64,000 bases of DNA. Origin: Ignavibacteria bacterium UBA2373. GTDB taxonomy: Bacteria > Bacteroidota > Ignavibacteria > Kapaibacteriales > UBA961. The DNA lies in assembly GCA_002344005.1 (NCBI GenBank), contig DDTD01000070.1, positions 1 to 64,000 of the forward strand, written 5' to 3'. Shown piece by piece: positions 28,275-38,173 of the stretch (positions within the stretch are counted from its first letter, which is position 1; every line of letters begins with the position of its first letter). A program made the position numbers and the translations under genes. Under the pieces are notes generated by a model that was given only the letters and a program-made list of their open reading frames with translations, was not told the DNA's origin and made no database searches.

Positions 28275-29204
28275 ATGAAAAGACGTAATTTCCTTTTTGC
28301 TGCCGTAGCGGGTTTATCGAGTATATCTTTTATTGATCTATGGTCATTTGTCTCGGGTGGAAAAACAGTAAAAAATGCTAAACCTATACCTCCTTTTACA
28401 CAAGAAAATATATCGAAAAAAGCATTGCGATTTTTTATTATCGGTGATTGGGGTGCCGGTGGGATTTTTCAAAAAAGAGTGGCGGAAGCTATGGTCACAC
28501 AAGCGCAAAAACATAAGCCCTTATATATCATCAGTACGGGCGATAATATTTATCCCGACGGTGTGGAATCCGCCGATGATACTCAATGGAAAACTAAATT
28601 TGAAATGATGTATAATCATGAATCCATAGCCGTGCCGTGGTATGCCGTTCTTGGTAATCATGATTATCGAAATAATCCCGATGCACAAATTGAATATCAT
28701 GCAAAAAATCCGCGATGGAATATGCCTGCACGGTATTATTCATGGTCGGCTTCATCAAATATTGACTATTTTATGCTTGACACACAAATGATAATGCAAA
28801 AAAAAGCCAATGAGCAAATTGTATGGTTTGAAAAAGCAATCTCACAATCAAAAGCACTCTGGAAAATAGTCGTCGGGCATCATCCCATGCGTTCGTATGG
28901 TCATTATGGCGATTCGCACAATCTTTTGCGCGATATTAAACCGATAATGGAAAAATACGGTGCGAAATTATATCTGTGTGGTCATGACCATGATATTCAA
29001 TGGATAAAAAATCCTGCGGATACATTTACTTGCTTAGTATCAGGTGCAGGTGGCGGAGCACGCGATACCGCTTATGGTGATCATACAGTTTTTGCTGCAA
29101 CGAATGGCGGATTTATATCTATGGATATTGAGAATATGACGGCATATATTTCTTGCATTAATGCACGCGGTGAAGTGGTATTCTATCAAAAAATTACTGC
29201 ATAA
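28275..29204 (+). CDS. Tat-exported purple-acid-phosphatase-like phosphoesterase
   Basis: A 309-residue metallophosphoesterase. The N-terminus MKRRNFLFAAVAGLSS resembles a twin-arginine signal, suggesting export of a folded metal enzyme. All five metal-site motifs of the tartrate-resistant acid phosphatase type occur in order: GDWGAGG near 56, GDNIYPDG near 92, GNHDY near 129, GHHPMRSYGHYG near 202 and GHDHDIQW near 237. It likely hydrolyses phosphate esters in the periplasm. It begins 3 bp after the acyl-CoA synthetase stop. The functional link between the two is unclear. Confidence 0.86.
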   Translation: MKRRNFLFAAVAGLSSISFIDLWSFVSGGKTVKNAKPIPPFTQENISKKALRFFIIGDWGAGGIFQKRVAEAMVTQAQKHKPLYIISTGDNIYPDGVESADDTQWKTKFEMMYNHESIAVPWYAVLGNHDYRNNPDAQIEYHAKNPRWNMPARYYSWSASSNIDYFMLDTQMIMQKKANEQIVWFEKAISQSKALWKIVVGHHPMRSYGHYGDSHNLLRDIKPIMEKYGAKLYLCGHDHDIQWIKNPADTFTCLVSGAGGGARDTAYGDHTVFAATNGGFISMDIENMTAYISCINARGEVVFYQKITA

Positions 29205-29330
29205 TGGCAGTGGAAAATTGTATCATTAGTAGTGGTGAGTAAAAAATGTATGGCAGGTTTTCCCCAATAAAGATTATGATATACATTTCAATCTATGGTA
29301 TGAGATAATTATTCGCAAAACAAAATATTG

Positions 29331-29338
29331 TATTTTTG
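29331..29338 (+). promoter_or_regulatory. Possible promoter box of modular surface-protein operon
   Basis: TATTTTTG matches TAnnTTTG and lies 55 bp upstream of the first ATG of the 29393-43866 gene run. No convincing -33 box is visible, so confidence is low. Confidence 0.35.
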
Positions 29339-29392
29339 AAAAGAAGCGTGCGCACTGTCTGCCACTTCTGTAATTACCCTAAAGGAATAAAT

Positions 29393-31615
29393 ATGAAATC
29401 ACTCCTCATACTGTGTATGCTTTTGTCTGCACAGACACTATACAGTCAAAGTATAGAGCTATTTGATATAGATACAACTAATTTCCCTACGATGAAGGCG
29501 AAGTTTTATGCCTTTGATGCACAGGACAATCAAGTGCGCCCAAGTGTATCGGAGCTATCACTCGAGGAAAATGGTACAGCGCGGACGATAATAAATATAA
29601 ATTGCCCGCCACCTGTGCCGCTGAAGGCGGTATCTGTTGCAATGAGTATTGATGTGTCGGGTTCGATGCGTTATACAGGTTTTGGCGATGTGCCCGTAGA
29701 ACTTGGAAAAACAACAGCAAGCGAACTATGTAAAAATATAGTAATGCCTCCATCCGAATTTGCTTTGCAAACATGTGATCATCGGGCAATGATTATTCAA
29801 GACTTTACCACACAACGCTCCAAAATACTTGATGGTATTACTCCTATAAGAGCCGTAGGAGGTAATGACTTTGTTGAGCATTTATTGAATACCCTCACAG
29901 GACTACTACACATTGCAAAAACGGGCAAACATAAACGTGTTGCTGTACTCTATACAGATGCATGGTGGTATGCTTTGTCCTCATCCGAATTACAACAATG
30001 CATACAGTTATGTAAAGAACATGCTATAGAATTTTATGCCGTCATTTACAGTCGTCCTGAAGCCGAACCGAATGGCATTAAGCAATCACTTCAAGCATTA
30101 GCTGTTGCGACAGGCGGCATTCTCTATGATGGTATCACATCAGAGAAAGCTGCGAAGGATATTGCGATCAGAATACAGAAAATCGCTCAAGGCGGCTCAC
30201 CCTGCACCATCGAATGGCAGAGCGCTGTATCCTGTAAGGTAGAAAAAACCAATGTTGAGTTAGAATGGCAAAGTCAATCGGCAAAAACTTCGTATCAATC
30301 ACCTCAATCAACCATAGTGAAGTTGGAATTTAATCCGAAAAGTATAAAATTTACCGACCCGCAAGTAGGTGTAAAAACCGAACAAAAAGTAATAGTAACA
30401 GCAAGAAATGCAGACTTTTCGATAACGAATATTACAAGCAATAATGGTGGTTTTGATATCACTCCGAAGAATTTTACTTTGCCCAACGGACAGAGTAGAG
30501 AACTAACGGTAAGCTATACACCTGCAGATAGTGGATTCAATTATTGTAGATTTGAGATTGAGAATACTCTCTGTCAAACTCAATTTTTTGCAAGTGGTGG
30601 CTGGAAAGGTAAGAAACCATTGATACAGACCCTCAAACTCATACACCCCAACGGTGGTGAAGTATTTGTGGCGGGTAGTGATACGGTGATAACATGGGAA
30701 GGCGTAGGACCTGATGAGCCCGTGAAATTGGAATATAGTACCAATAATGGAACAAACTGGGTTACTTTATCGGAGAGTGCAATCGGTTTGAGCTATAAAT
30801 GGCGAGTACCACGAACAGCGAGTAGTCAGTGCTTGGCACGGGTAACAGCGGCTGCGAAAAGTGGAGCAGAAAATGGAATGGTACTCATCCCTGCCGGCAT
30901 CTTTCAAATGGGTAATACAGGAGCATATGGTGGCGATTCGGATGAAGAGCCGGTGCGTGATATTACTATCAGCCGAGATTTTCTGATGAGCGCGTATGAA
31001 ATCACCCAGAAAGAATACGAGGAAGTCATGGGAACAAATCCGAGTTATTTTAAGGGTGAGAACTTACCTGTAGAGAGTGTAAGTTCGTATGATGCCGTTG
31101 AGTATTGCAATAAGCTCTCGGAGCGAGAGGGCTTAGAGAAGAGTTATATCGGAAGCGGAGTAAGTATCGTATGCGATTGGAATGCCAACGGCTACCGTTT
31201 GCCTACCGAAGCGGAATGGGAATATGCGGCAAAATCAGGCACAACAACGGACTTTTATAATGGTGATTTAACGAATGCGGGCGGCTGCACGCCGATAAAT
31301 GCAAACTTGGATAACATAGGATGGTATTGTGGAAATGCAAACGATAAAACCCAAGAAGTAGGCAAAAAAGTACCGAATGCTTTTGGCTTATATGATATGA
31401 GCGGTAATGTCTTGGAATGGTGTTGGGATTGGTTTGCTTCTTACACTAGTTCATCGGAAACTGACCCTAAGGGACCTACTACGGGCTCTGACCGTGTGAT
31501 CCGTGGCGGCAGTTGGTCCGACAGTGCGTATCGCTGTCGTAGTGCGGATCGCCTCGCCGACAAAGCCTTTCGCAGGTATTTCAACATAGGTTTTCGTGTT
31601 GTTCGACCCAAGTAA
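29393..31615 (+). CDS. VWA-ASH-Ig-FGE modular secreted protein with hypervariable C-terminus
   Basis: A 740-residue exported protein. ATG 29393 follows AAAGGAATAAAT and gives the signal peptide MKSLLILCMLLSAQTLYSQ shared with two paralogues downstream. Domains: VWA (about 75-265) with intact MIDAS DVSGSM; ASH/HYDIN-like beta domain (about 305-402); Ig-like domain beginning KLIHPNGGEVFVAGSDTVIT (about 410-492); formylglycine-generating-enzyme/C-type-lectin fold (about 495-740; AGIFQMGN, RLPTEAEWEYAAKSG, YDMSGNVLEWCWDW, DRVIRGGSW). Residues 708-732 differ sharply from the paralogue at 38174 although flanks are nearly identical (see variable region entry). It has no T9SS domain of its own; the next gene does. 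Surface ligand binding is inferred. Confidence 0.88.
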   Translation: MKSLLILCMLLSAQTLYSQSIELFDIDTTNFPTMKAKFYAFDAQDNQVRPSVSELSLEENGTARTIININCPPPVPLKAVSVAMSIDVSGSMRYTGFGDVPVELGKTTASELCKNIVMPPSEFALQTCDHRAMIIQDFTTQRSKILDGITPIRAVGGNDFVEHLLNTLTGLLHIAKTGKHKRVAVLYTDAWWYALSSSELQQCIQLCKEHAIEFYAVIYSRPEAEPNGIKQSLQALAVATGGILYDGITSEKAAKDIAIRIQKIAQGGSPCTIEWQSAVSCKVEKTNVELEWQSQSAKTSYQSPQSTIVKLEFNPKSIKFTDPQVGVKTEQKVIVTARNADFSITNITSNNGGFDITPKNFTLPNGQSRELTVSYTPADSGFNYCRFEIENTLCQTQFFASGGWKGKKPLIQTLKLIHPNGGEVFVAGSDTVITWEGVGPDEPVKLEYSTNNGTNWVTLSESAIGLSYKWRVPRTASSQCLARVTAAAKSGAENGMVLIPAGIFQMGNTGAYGGDSDEEPVRDITISRDFLMSAYEITQKEYEEVMGTNPSYFKGENLPVESVSSYDAVEYCNKLSEREGLEKSYIGSGVSIVCDWNANGYRLPTEAEWEYAAKSGTTTDFYNGDLTNAGGCTPINANLDNIGWYCGNANDKTQEVGKKVPNAFGLYDMSGNVLEWCWDWFASYTSSSETDPKGPTTGSDRVIRGGSWSDSAYRCRSADRLADKAFRRYFNIGFRVVRPK
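31514..31586 (+). other. Candidate DGR variable region (VR1)
   Basis: The 73 bases encoding residues 708-732 align without gaps to 40247-40319. Of 25 codons, 16 differ, all changing the amino acid; 12 of the 16 keep the third base, usually C or T. The 60 bases before differ at only three synonymous sites, and the 15 bases after (GGTTTTCGTGTTGTT) are identical. One copy has A at 20 of the 28 differing sites. This is what adenine-directed mutagenesis of AAY codons in a DGR produces. No RT or template repeat is visible in the window. Confidence 0.68.
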
Positions 31616-31800
31616 CATTGGATTTCCGTCCTTCCTTTTAAGCAAAGGGCAAGCGAATGAAAAATGTGGTACATCTTAGTAAGATTATCACTAAAAGACC
31701 TTATCAAATTTAATAAAACATCCATCCGAAGCTTTGCAATCTTAGGAAGAGCGTTGTAAGAAATGAACTACATTATTTAATTCAAAATAGGATTCAATCT

Positions 31801-33825
31801 ATGAAAAAATATTTGATATTATTGTTAACTTTTATATCAATTGTTAGCGTTGCAAGAAGTCAAACTCAATCCGACATTTCCGATGCGGTTTGGTCAATAG
31901 TTTTACCTTTGCCTGCTTCGCAAAATGTGGATATGCGTCAATGCCTTGTGGGCAGCAGTAAAGATTCTGTTGTCATTAATTTTGTGCGTAATATCGGTTC
32001 ATGGAAATTTAGGGTAGATAGTATATATTTTCGCGGTGCTGATTCCAATGCTTTTCGACTTGTTGCCGGTGTGCCTCCATATAGTGTAGCAGCGAATAAA
32101 AATTATTATGGTGAAATACGTTTTGCGCCAAAACGTGTCGGAATTCATAATGCAGACATTGTGATTATTACTCAAACAGATACATTAATTCAACAAATCA
32201 CGGGCGAAGGTATTCAACCACAATTGGCAATAGCCGAAAAATTTATTGATTTTGGTAAAGTAGGTGTAGGTAGTCGTAAAGATAGTTTGAACTGTGCGAC
32301 AATACGAAATATAGGAACAGTGCCAATCACTATTATTCGTACCTCCTACGGTTTGCCGAATGATAAAGATTTTTCCACCATTACGGGTAATACTTCTTTT
32401 GTACTTGATCCGGGAGTACCCCATTTAATGGATTTACGCTTTTCTCCATCGGATAGCGGCAGAACAAGCGGCACATTAGAATTTCATTATAATGGTCTTG
32501 GCAGCCCTGCAATTATTCAATTATTCGGCGAAGGAAGAAAAAAACCACAAATAACACATATTGCCCCTGTCTTTAAGGATTTACTTTGCGAACAAGAATT
32601 CACAGATTCCATCAAGATAAAAAATGATGGTGCAATGAATTTAATTATCTCCGATATTCAAATAAATGGTGCAAATAAAGATGATTTTATTATAACTCAA
32701 AAACTACCTTTTGTCATAGAGCCATGGAAAGTATATGCCCTTCCTGTACTGTTTAAACCTCAAAATACAGGTATAAAAACTGCATCATTGTCACTTAGTT
32801 CAAATGCTGAAAATAGTGGACAACTGACTATTCCCATAACAGGTAAAAAAGATGCGGTGTCATTTACTTGCAGCAAACAGGAGTTAGATTTTGGTAATGT
32901 GGCATTTAATGCGCAACCCTTCATGGAATTTGAACTTGTCAATACGGGCAATATTGCAACAACGTATGAAATAAGTTGCCCATCAACGATGACATTATCA
33001 GAAACTAATGTGTCTCTTTCTTCTTTAGGTAGTAAAATTCTGAGAGTAGAATATAAAGGCAGTGCAACAGCAACTGATATTACCGGAGATATTATAGTCA
33101 GAGAAATGAATTGTCAACAAGAAATTACCGTGAAACTCGCAGGTACAGTATTTAGCGCATTTGCTTCATTGCAATCTCCAAATAGAAGTGGTTATGCAGG
33201 CGAAGAAATAGAGATACCGATACAATTAATATCACAAGAGAATATAGCACAATCGGGTATCACAAGTATAGACATGGAACTGAGCTTTAATCCTACTTTA
33301 TTATCGCCGATAGGATATACAGTAGAAATAATCAATGATACACTCGGAAAAATCAGCATGAAAAATATACCAATCATTGCTGAAAGTGGTAAAATATTAC
33401 ACACGATTCATTGTATAGTCGGTCTTGGTAATGCAGAACAATGTTCATTGGATTTATCCAATCTGACACTTTATGGCGGCACAGCAAATATAAATATTGT
33501 CAATGGTAAATTTACATTACTTGGTATATGTGAAGAGGGTGGCACACGATTAATAAATCCGGGAAAAGCCACATCATTAATGCGCATTCATCCGAATCCG
33601 AGTAAAGGAATTCTGAGTGTTGATCTTGAATTAATCGAACAAGGTTTGACAAAAGTACGGATAATGGATATGCAAGGCAATGTGATGGTAGAGCGAGAAC
33701 TTATTGATGCTATCGGTTCAACAACAGTACTATTTGATATGGAAAAATATGGCGCGGGTGTGTATTATATCGAAGTGCGCACGCCGACAATTGTTCGCAA
33801 AGAAAAAATAATGATTGAAAAATAA
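31801..33825 (+). CDS. ASH-repeat surface protein with cohesin-like and T9SS domains
   Basis: A 674-residue exported protein: signal peptide 1-21 (ending SVARS), four ASH/HYDIN-type beta domains (about 30-135, 138-250, 253-350, 356-445), a cohesin-like region (about 455-570; GYAGEEIEIPIQL) and a T9SS sorting domain (about 590-674; IHPNPSKG, KYGAGVYYIEV). From 32198 to its end it is nearly identical to the end of the WD40 gene. Its first ASH domain matches the part of the 38174 gene that directly follows the FGE module there, so this gene looks like the split-off partner of the preceding FGE gene. Probably a surface scaffold. Confidence 0.87.
   Translation: MKKYLILLLTFISIVSVARSQTQSDISDAVWSIVLPLPASQNVDMRQCLVGSSKDSVVINFVRNIGSWKFRVDSIYFRGADSNAFRLVAGVPPYSVAANKNYYGEIRFAPKRVGIHNADIVIITQTDTLIQQITGEGIQPQLAIAEKFIDFGKVGVGSRKDSLNCATIRNIGTVPITIIRTSYGLPNDKDFSTITGNTSFVLDPGVPHLMDLRFSPSDSGRTSGTLEFHYNGLGSPAIIQLFGEGRKKPQITHIAPVFKDLLCEQEFTDSIKIKNDGAMNLIISDIQINGANKDDFIITQKLPFVIEPWKVYALPVLFKPQNTGIKTASLSLSSNAENSGQLTIPITGKKDAVSFTCSKQELDFGNVAFNAQPFMEFELVNTGNIATTYEISCPSTMTLSETNVSLSSLGSKILRVEYKGSATATDITGDIIVREMNCQQEITVKLAGTVFSAFASLQSPNRSGYAGEEIEIPIQLISQENIAQSGITSIDMELSFNPTLLSPIGYTVEIINDTLGKISMKNIPIIAESGKILHTIHCIVGLGNAEQCSLDLSNLTLYGGTANINIVNGKFTLLGICEEGGTRLINPGKATSLMRIHPNPSKGILSVDLELIEQGLTKVRIMDMQGNVMVERELIDAIGSTTVLFDMEKYGAGVYYIEVRTPTIVRKEKIMIEK
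32198..33825 (+). repeat. 1.6-kb direct repeat, copy 1
   Basis: Nearly identical to 36528-38156 at DNA level, starting at ATCACGGGCGAAGG and running through three ASH domains, the cohesin-like region and the sorting domain. Differences are scattered single bases. The similarity continues past the stop into the ribosome site and signal peptide of the next gene. Confidence 0.9.
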
Positions 33826-33839
33826 TGATAGGAATAAAT

Positions 33840-36800
33840 ATGAAATCACTCCTCATCCTGTGTATGCTTTTGTCTGCACAGACATTGTACAGCCAAAGTA
33901 TAGAGCTCTTTGACATTGATGCAAGTAATTTTCCTACGATGAAGGCGAAGTTTGTTGCTGTTGATGCACAAAGGAAGCAACAATCTCCGAATATCGGTGA
34001 TATGACGCTCAAGGAAAATGGTGAACTTTGCACTATCACCAATATAACTTGTCCACCGCCAAAACAGCGAGTACTTTCTGTTTGTATTATGGTGGATACA
34101 TATAAATACATTGATATAGCTCGTTTGGGGACACAGCGACTAATCGGTTTTTTGGATATGCCACAAGAAGATGAAGTAGCCGTCACGTATATGGAGGGCA
34201 GGGCAGCAATATGGCAAGATTTTACGAAAGATAAGGACAAAGCACTTGCGAAAGTACAAAGCATCCCGCCGGCACCGGGAGTGGATGTGAATACGATGTT
34301 TTATTCTGATTATACGGGGGGTATCCCGATGATAAAAGATCGTTCATCGGAAAAGAAGGTATTAATCTTGGTGAGTGATTTGCATTGTCCGAACTTAAAT
34401 ATAGATGAAGCAAAAGTCATAGCTGATGCAAAGAAATATAATATTTCGATATATACGGTATTATTGGGCACAACGGATTATACTAAACTTTTTAGTCGCA
34501 TAGCAGCAGGTACATCCGGAAAAGTATTTGAGAATGTAAAAAATGCACAGCAAATAGAGAATGTTTTTGATAAGATTGCAATTAGAGAGAATAGTGAGCC
34601 ATGTACGATTGAATGGCAAGCACAACCGACTTGCACACCACTTAAAGAAATAGAGCTTGCTTGGCAAAATCAACAAAGTCTGAATCAATACACGGTATCC
34701 TTGTCGAAGTTATCATCATTACAAATAACTTCTTCTTTTATAGGATTTGGAAAAAGGATACCAAATATAAGTTATGATACGACAATTACTGTAACAGCAC
34801 GCAATGCCGATTTTACGATAATGGGAGTGGAGAGAAAATTTGGTTCAGCAGATTTTACCATAGTGAATACGAATTTCCCTTTGCTTATTCCGAAAGATGA
34901 AAGTAGAACAATTACTATACGTTTTGCACCAGAAGATTCGAGTTTAAATTATGCAAGTTTTGAAATAAGCACGGATAAATGCCCTGCCTTTTTTAGCGCA
35001 AATGGAGGTTTCCTCGGAAAAAAAGCCAAACTAACTACGCTCAAACTTATACATCCGAATGGCGGAGAAAAATTTGTGGCGGGTAGTGATACTCTTATTA
35101 CTTGGACAGGGATTTCACCCACAGATACTGTACGTTTGGACTATAGCATAGATGGTGGAAAGATATGGAAAACAATTACAGAAAACGCTGTTGGTTTGCA
35201 GTATCATTGGAAGAATATACCGTTACCGACAAGTACTCAATGTTTGATACGTGTGATACAAATATCAACAAACTCAAAGGACAGTGTTCGAACGCTGACG
35301 GGTCATGCTTCCATTGTTCGGAGCGTCGCATTTAGCCCCGATGGCAGGAAGATTGCTTCGGGGGGGTGGGATAATACCATCAAAATCTGGGATGCAAGTA
35401 CGGGTACACTCGTTCAAACGCTTACGGGTCATACAGGTTGGGTTCATAGTGTCGCATTTAGCCCCGATGGCAGAACGCTTGCTTCAGGGAGTGGAATTGG
35501 AGAGGCATCCATCAAAATCTGGGATATCAGTATGGGAAAAGAACTTCAAACGCTTACGGGGCATAATGATGTGGTGTACAGCGTTGCATTTAGCCCCGAT
35601 GGGAGCAGACTTGCTTCGGGGAGTAAAGATGAAACCATCAAAATCTGGGATGCAAGTACGGGAGAAGAACTTCGAACGCTGACGGAGCATGATGGTGATG
35701 TTCCGAGCGTTGCCTACAGCACTGACGGCAGCACGCTTGCTTCTGGGAGTGGGGACGCAAGCATCAAAATCTGGAAAGCAAGTACGGGAGTATTCCTTCG
35801 TACGCTGCTGACCGGACATAATACAGGCCGGGTTAGTACCGTCACATTTAGCCCCGATGGCAGCACGCTTGCTTCAGGGGGTGAGGATGGAACCATCAGA
35901 ATCTGGGATGCAAGTACGGGAGCAGAACTTCCTGCGTTTACTGGGAATACTGCTTGGGTTTATAGCGTCGCATTTAGCCCCGATGGCAGCACGCTTGCTT
36001 CGGGGAGTAGGGATAAGACCATCAAAATCTGGGATGCAAATACGGGAGCAGAACTTCGAACGCTGACGGGCCATACGGGTTCGGTTTTGAGCGTCGCCTA
36101 TAGCCCCGATGGCAGCAGGATTGCTTCTGGGAGTGAAGATAACACCATCAAAATTTGGGAAATTGAATCTGTACTTCAAGGAGATCAATCGGACGCTGTT
36201 TTTTCTATTATTGCGCCTGTTGCAGTGTTGGAAAAAAGAAATATAAATATGGGAAAAGTGCTTGTCGGCTCCTCCAAAGATACAATGGTCACGGCAGTGC
36301 TGTGCAATAAAGGTGATGCCGTTCTTCATGTTTTGGGTGTGGATGTCACCAATGGCGATAAAAATGAATTTATTGTTCCTCGTGGTGCCGGAGAATTTTA
36401 TTTAGAGCCGAATACACCGGATAATTGTCGAGCTATGATGTTTGCTTTTATGCCTAATCGAGTCGGTAAACGCACAGCACAAATAACCATTCGCACGACA
36501 ATTGGTGATTTTATTGATTCGATAGAAATCACGGGCGAAGGTATTCAACCACAATTGGCAATAGCCGAAAAATTTATTGATTTTGGTATTGTGGGATTAG
36601 GTAGTCGTAAAGATAGTTTGAAATGTGCGACAATACGAAATATAGGAACAGTGCCAATTACTATTATTCGCACCTCCTACGGTTTACCGAATGATAAAGA
36701 TTTTTCCACCATTACGGGTAATACTTCTTTTGTACTTAATCCGGGACCACCACAATTAATGGATTTACGCTTTTCTCCATCAGATAGCGGCAGAACAAGC

Positions 36801-38156
36801 GGCACATTAGAATTTCATTATAATGGTCTTGGCAGTCCTGCGATTATTCAATTATTTGGCGAAGGTAGAAAAAAACCACAAATAACACATATTACCCCTG
36901 TCTTTAAGGATTTACTTTGCGAACAAGAATTCACAGATTCCATCAAAATAAAAAATGATGGTGCGATGAATTTGATTATCTCCGATATTCAAATAAATGG
37001 TGCAAATAAAGATGATTTTATTGTAAATCAAAAACTACCTTTTGTTATAGAGCCATGGAAAGTGTATGCCCTTCCTATACTGTTTAAACCTCAAAGTACG
37101 GGTATAAAAACTGCATCATTGTCACTTAGTTCAAATGCTGAAAATAGTGGACAACTTACTATTCCCATAACAGGTAAAAAAGATGCGGTGTCATTTACTT
37201 GCAGCAAACAGGAATTAGATTTTGGTAATATATCATTTAATGCCCAACCCTTCATGGAATTTGAACTTGTCAATACGGGCAATATTGCAACAACGTATGA
37301 AGTAAGTTGCCCATCAACGATGACATTATCAGAAACCAATGTGTCTCTTTCTCCTTTAGGTAGTAAAATTCTGAGAGTAGAATATAAAGGCAGTGCGACA
37401 GCAACAGATATTACCGGAGATATTATAGTCAGAGAAATGAATTGTCAACAAGAAATTACCGTGAAACTCGCAGGTACAGTATTTAGCGCATTTGCTTCTT
37501 TACAATCCCCAAATAGAAGTGGTTATGCAGGTGAAGAAATAGAAATACCGATACAATTAACATCACAAGAGAATATAGCACAATCGGGTATCACAAGTAT
37601 AGACATGGAACTGAGTTTTAATCCTACTTTATTATCGCCGATAGGATATAGTGTAGAAATTATCAATGATACACTCGGAAAAATCAGCATGAAAAATATA
37701 CCAATCATTGCTGAAAGTGGTAAAATATTACATAGCATTCGTTGTATAGTCGGTCTTGGTAATGCAGAACAATGTTCATTGGATTTATCCAATCTGACTC
37801 TTTATGGCGGCACAGCAAATATAAATATTGTCAATGGCAAATTCACATTACTTGGTATATGTGAAGAGGGCGGCACACGATTAATAAATCCGGGAAAAGC
37901 CACATCCTTGATGCGCATTCATCCGAATCCGAGTAAAGGAATTATGAGTGTTGATCTTGAATTAATCGAACAAGGTTTGACAAAAGTACGTATAATGGAT
38001 ATACAAGGCAATGTGATGGTAGAGCGAGAACTTATTGATGCTATCGGTTCAACAACAGTACTATTTGACATGGAAAAATATGGTGCGGGTGTGTATTATA
38101 TCGAAGTGCGCACGCCGACAATTATTCGCAAAGAAAAAATTATGATTGAAAAATAA
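33840..38156 (+). CDS. WD40-propeller modular surface protein, T9SS
   Basis: A 1438-residue exported protein; ATG 33840 follows GATAGGAATAAAT. Domains: signal peptide (1-20), VWA-like domain (about 77-245) whose MIDAS is lost (VDTYKY where paralogues have DVSGS), ASH-like (about 294-390), Ig-like (about 400-475), seven WD40 repeats (about 482-775), four ASH domains (about 783-1210), cohesin-like region (about 1217-1333) and T9SS sorting domain (about 1350-1438). The WD40 block replaces the FGE module of the two paralogues at the same junction, showing module exchange. The WD40 DNA is richer in GC than its surroundings. A surface binding protein is the likely role. Confidence 0.9.
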   Translation: MKSLLILCMLLSAQTLYSQSIELFDIDASNFPTMKAKFVAVDAQRKQQSPNIGDMTLKENGELCTITNITCPPPKQRVLSVCIMVDTYKYIDIARLGTQRLIGFLDMPQEDEVAVTYMEGRAAIWQDFTKDKDKALAKVQSIPPAPGVDVNTMFYSDYTGGIPMIKDRSSEKKVLILVSDLHCPNLNIDEAKVIADAKKYNISIYTVLLGTTDYTKLFSRIAAGTSGKVFENVKNAQQIENVFDKIAIRENSEPCTIEWQAQPTCTPLKEIELAWQNQQSLNQYTVSLSKLSSLQITSSFIGFGKRIPNISYDTTITVTARNADFTIMGVERKFGSADFTIVNTNFPLLIPKDESRTITIRFAPEDSSLNYASFEISTDKCPAFFSANGGFLGKKAKLTTLKLIHPNGGEKFVAGSDTLITWTGISPTDTVRLDYSIDGGKIWKTITENAVGLQYHWKNIPLPTSTQCLIRVIQISTNSKDSVRTLTGHASIVRSVAFSPDGRKIASGGWDNTIKIWDASTGTLVQTLTGHTGWVHSVAFSPDGRTLASGSGIGEASIKIWDISMGKELQTLTGHNDVVYSVAFSPDGSRLASGSKDETIKIWDASTGEELRTLTEHDGDVPSVAYSTDGSTLASGSGDASIKIWKASTGVFLRTLLTGHNTGRVSTVTFSPDGSTLASGGEDGTIRIWDASTGAELPAFTGNTAWVYSVAFSPDGSTLASGSRDKTIKIWDANTGAELRTLTGHTGSVLSVAYSPDGSRIASGSEDNTIKIWEIESVLQGDQSDAVFSIIAPVAVLEKRNINMGKVLVGSSKDTMVTAVLCNKGDAVLHVLGVDVTNGDKNEFIVPRGAGEFYLEPNTPDNCRAMMFAFMPNRVGKRTAQITIRTTIGDFIDSIEITGEGIQPQLAIAEKFIDFGIVGLGSRKDSLKCATIRNIGTVPITIIRTSYGLPNDKDFSTITGNTSFVLNPGPPQLMDLRFSPSDSGRTSGTLEFHYNGLGSPAIIQLFGEGRKKPQITHITPVFKDLLCEQEFTDSIKIKNDGAMNLIISDIQINGANKDDFIVNQKLPFVIEPWKVYALPILFKPQSTGIKTASLSLSSNAENSGQLTIPITGKKDAVSFTCSKQELDFGNISFNAQPFMEFELVNTGNIATTYEVSCPSTMTLSETNVSLSPLGSKILRVEYKGSATATDITGDIIVREMNCQQEITVKLAGTVFSAFASLQSPNRSGYAGEEIEIPIQLTSQENIAQSGITSIDMELSFNPTLLSPIGYSVEIINDTLGKISMKNIPIIAESGKILHSIRCIVGLGNAEQCSLDLSNLTLYGGTANINIVNGKFTLLGICEEGGTRLINPGKATSLMRIHPNPSKGIMSVDLELIEQGLTKVRIMDIQGNVMVERELIDAIGSTTVLFDMEKYGAGVYYIEVRTPTIIRKEKIMIEK
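35286..36165 (+). repeat. Seven high-identity WD40 repeats of about 126 bp
   Basis: Seven in-frame units averaging 42 residues (pattern H-x-x-x-V-x-S-V-A-F-S-P-D-G ... I-K-I-W-D). The DNA core GCATTTAGCCCCGATGGCAG recurs almost unchanged, whereas codons flanking the conserved Val and the D-x-T turn vary between units (R, H, Y, P, S, Y, L after Val). Unit count fits a closed seven-bladed propeller. Confidence 0.92.
36528..38156 (+). repeat. 1.6-kb direct repeat, copy 2
   Basis: Second copy of the segment at 32198-33825, offset about 4.33 kb. The last 320 bases (sorting domain) occur a third time at about 41384-41701. Such long direct repeats can recombine, deleting or reshuffling the intervening modules. 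Confidence 0.9.
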
Positions 38157-38173
38157 AAATAATAGGAATAAAT

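Noticed and set aside
34120..34413. Minus-strand open frames inside the modular surface genes
   Set aside because: They overlap clear domain-bearing genes on the plus strand and have no start signals or protein-like composition.
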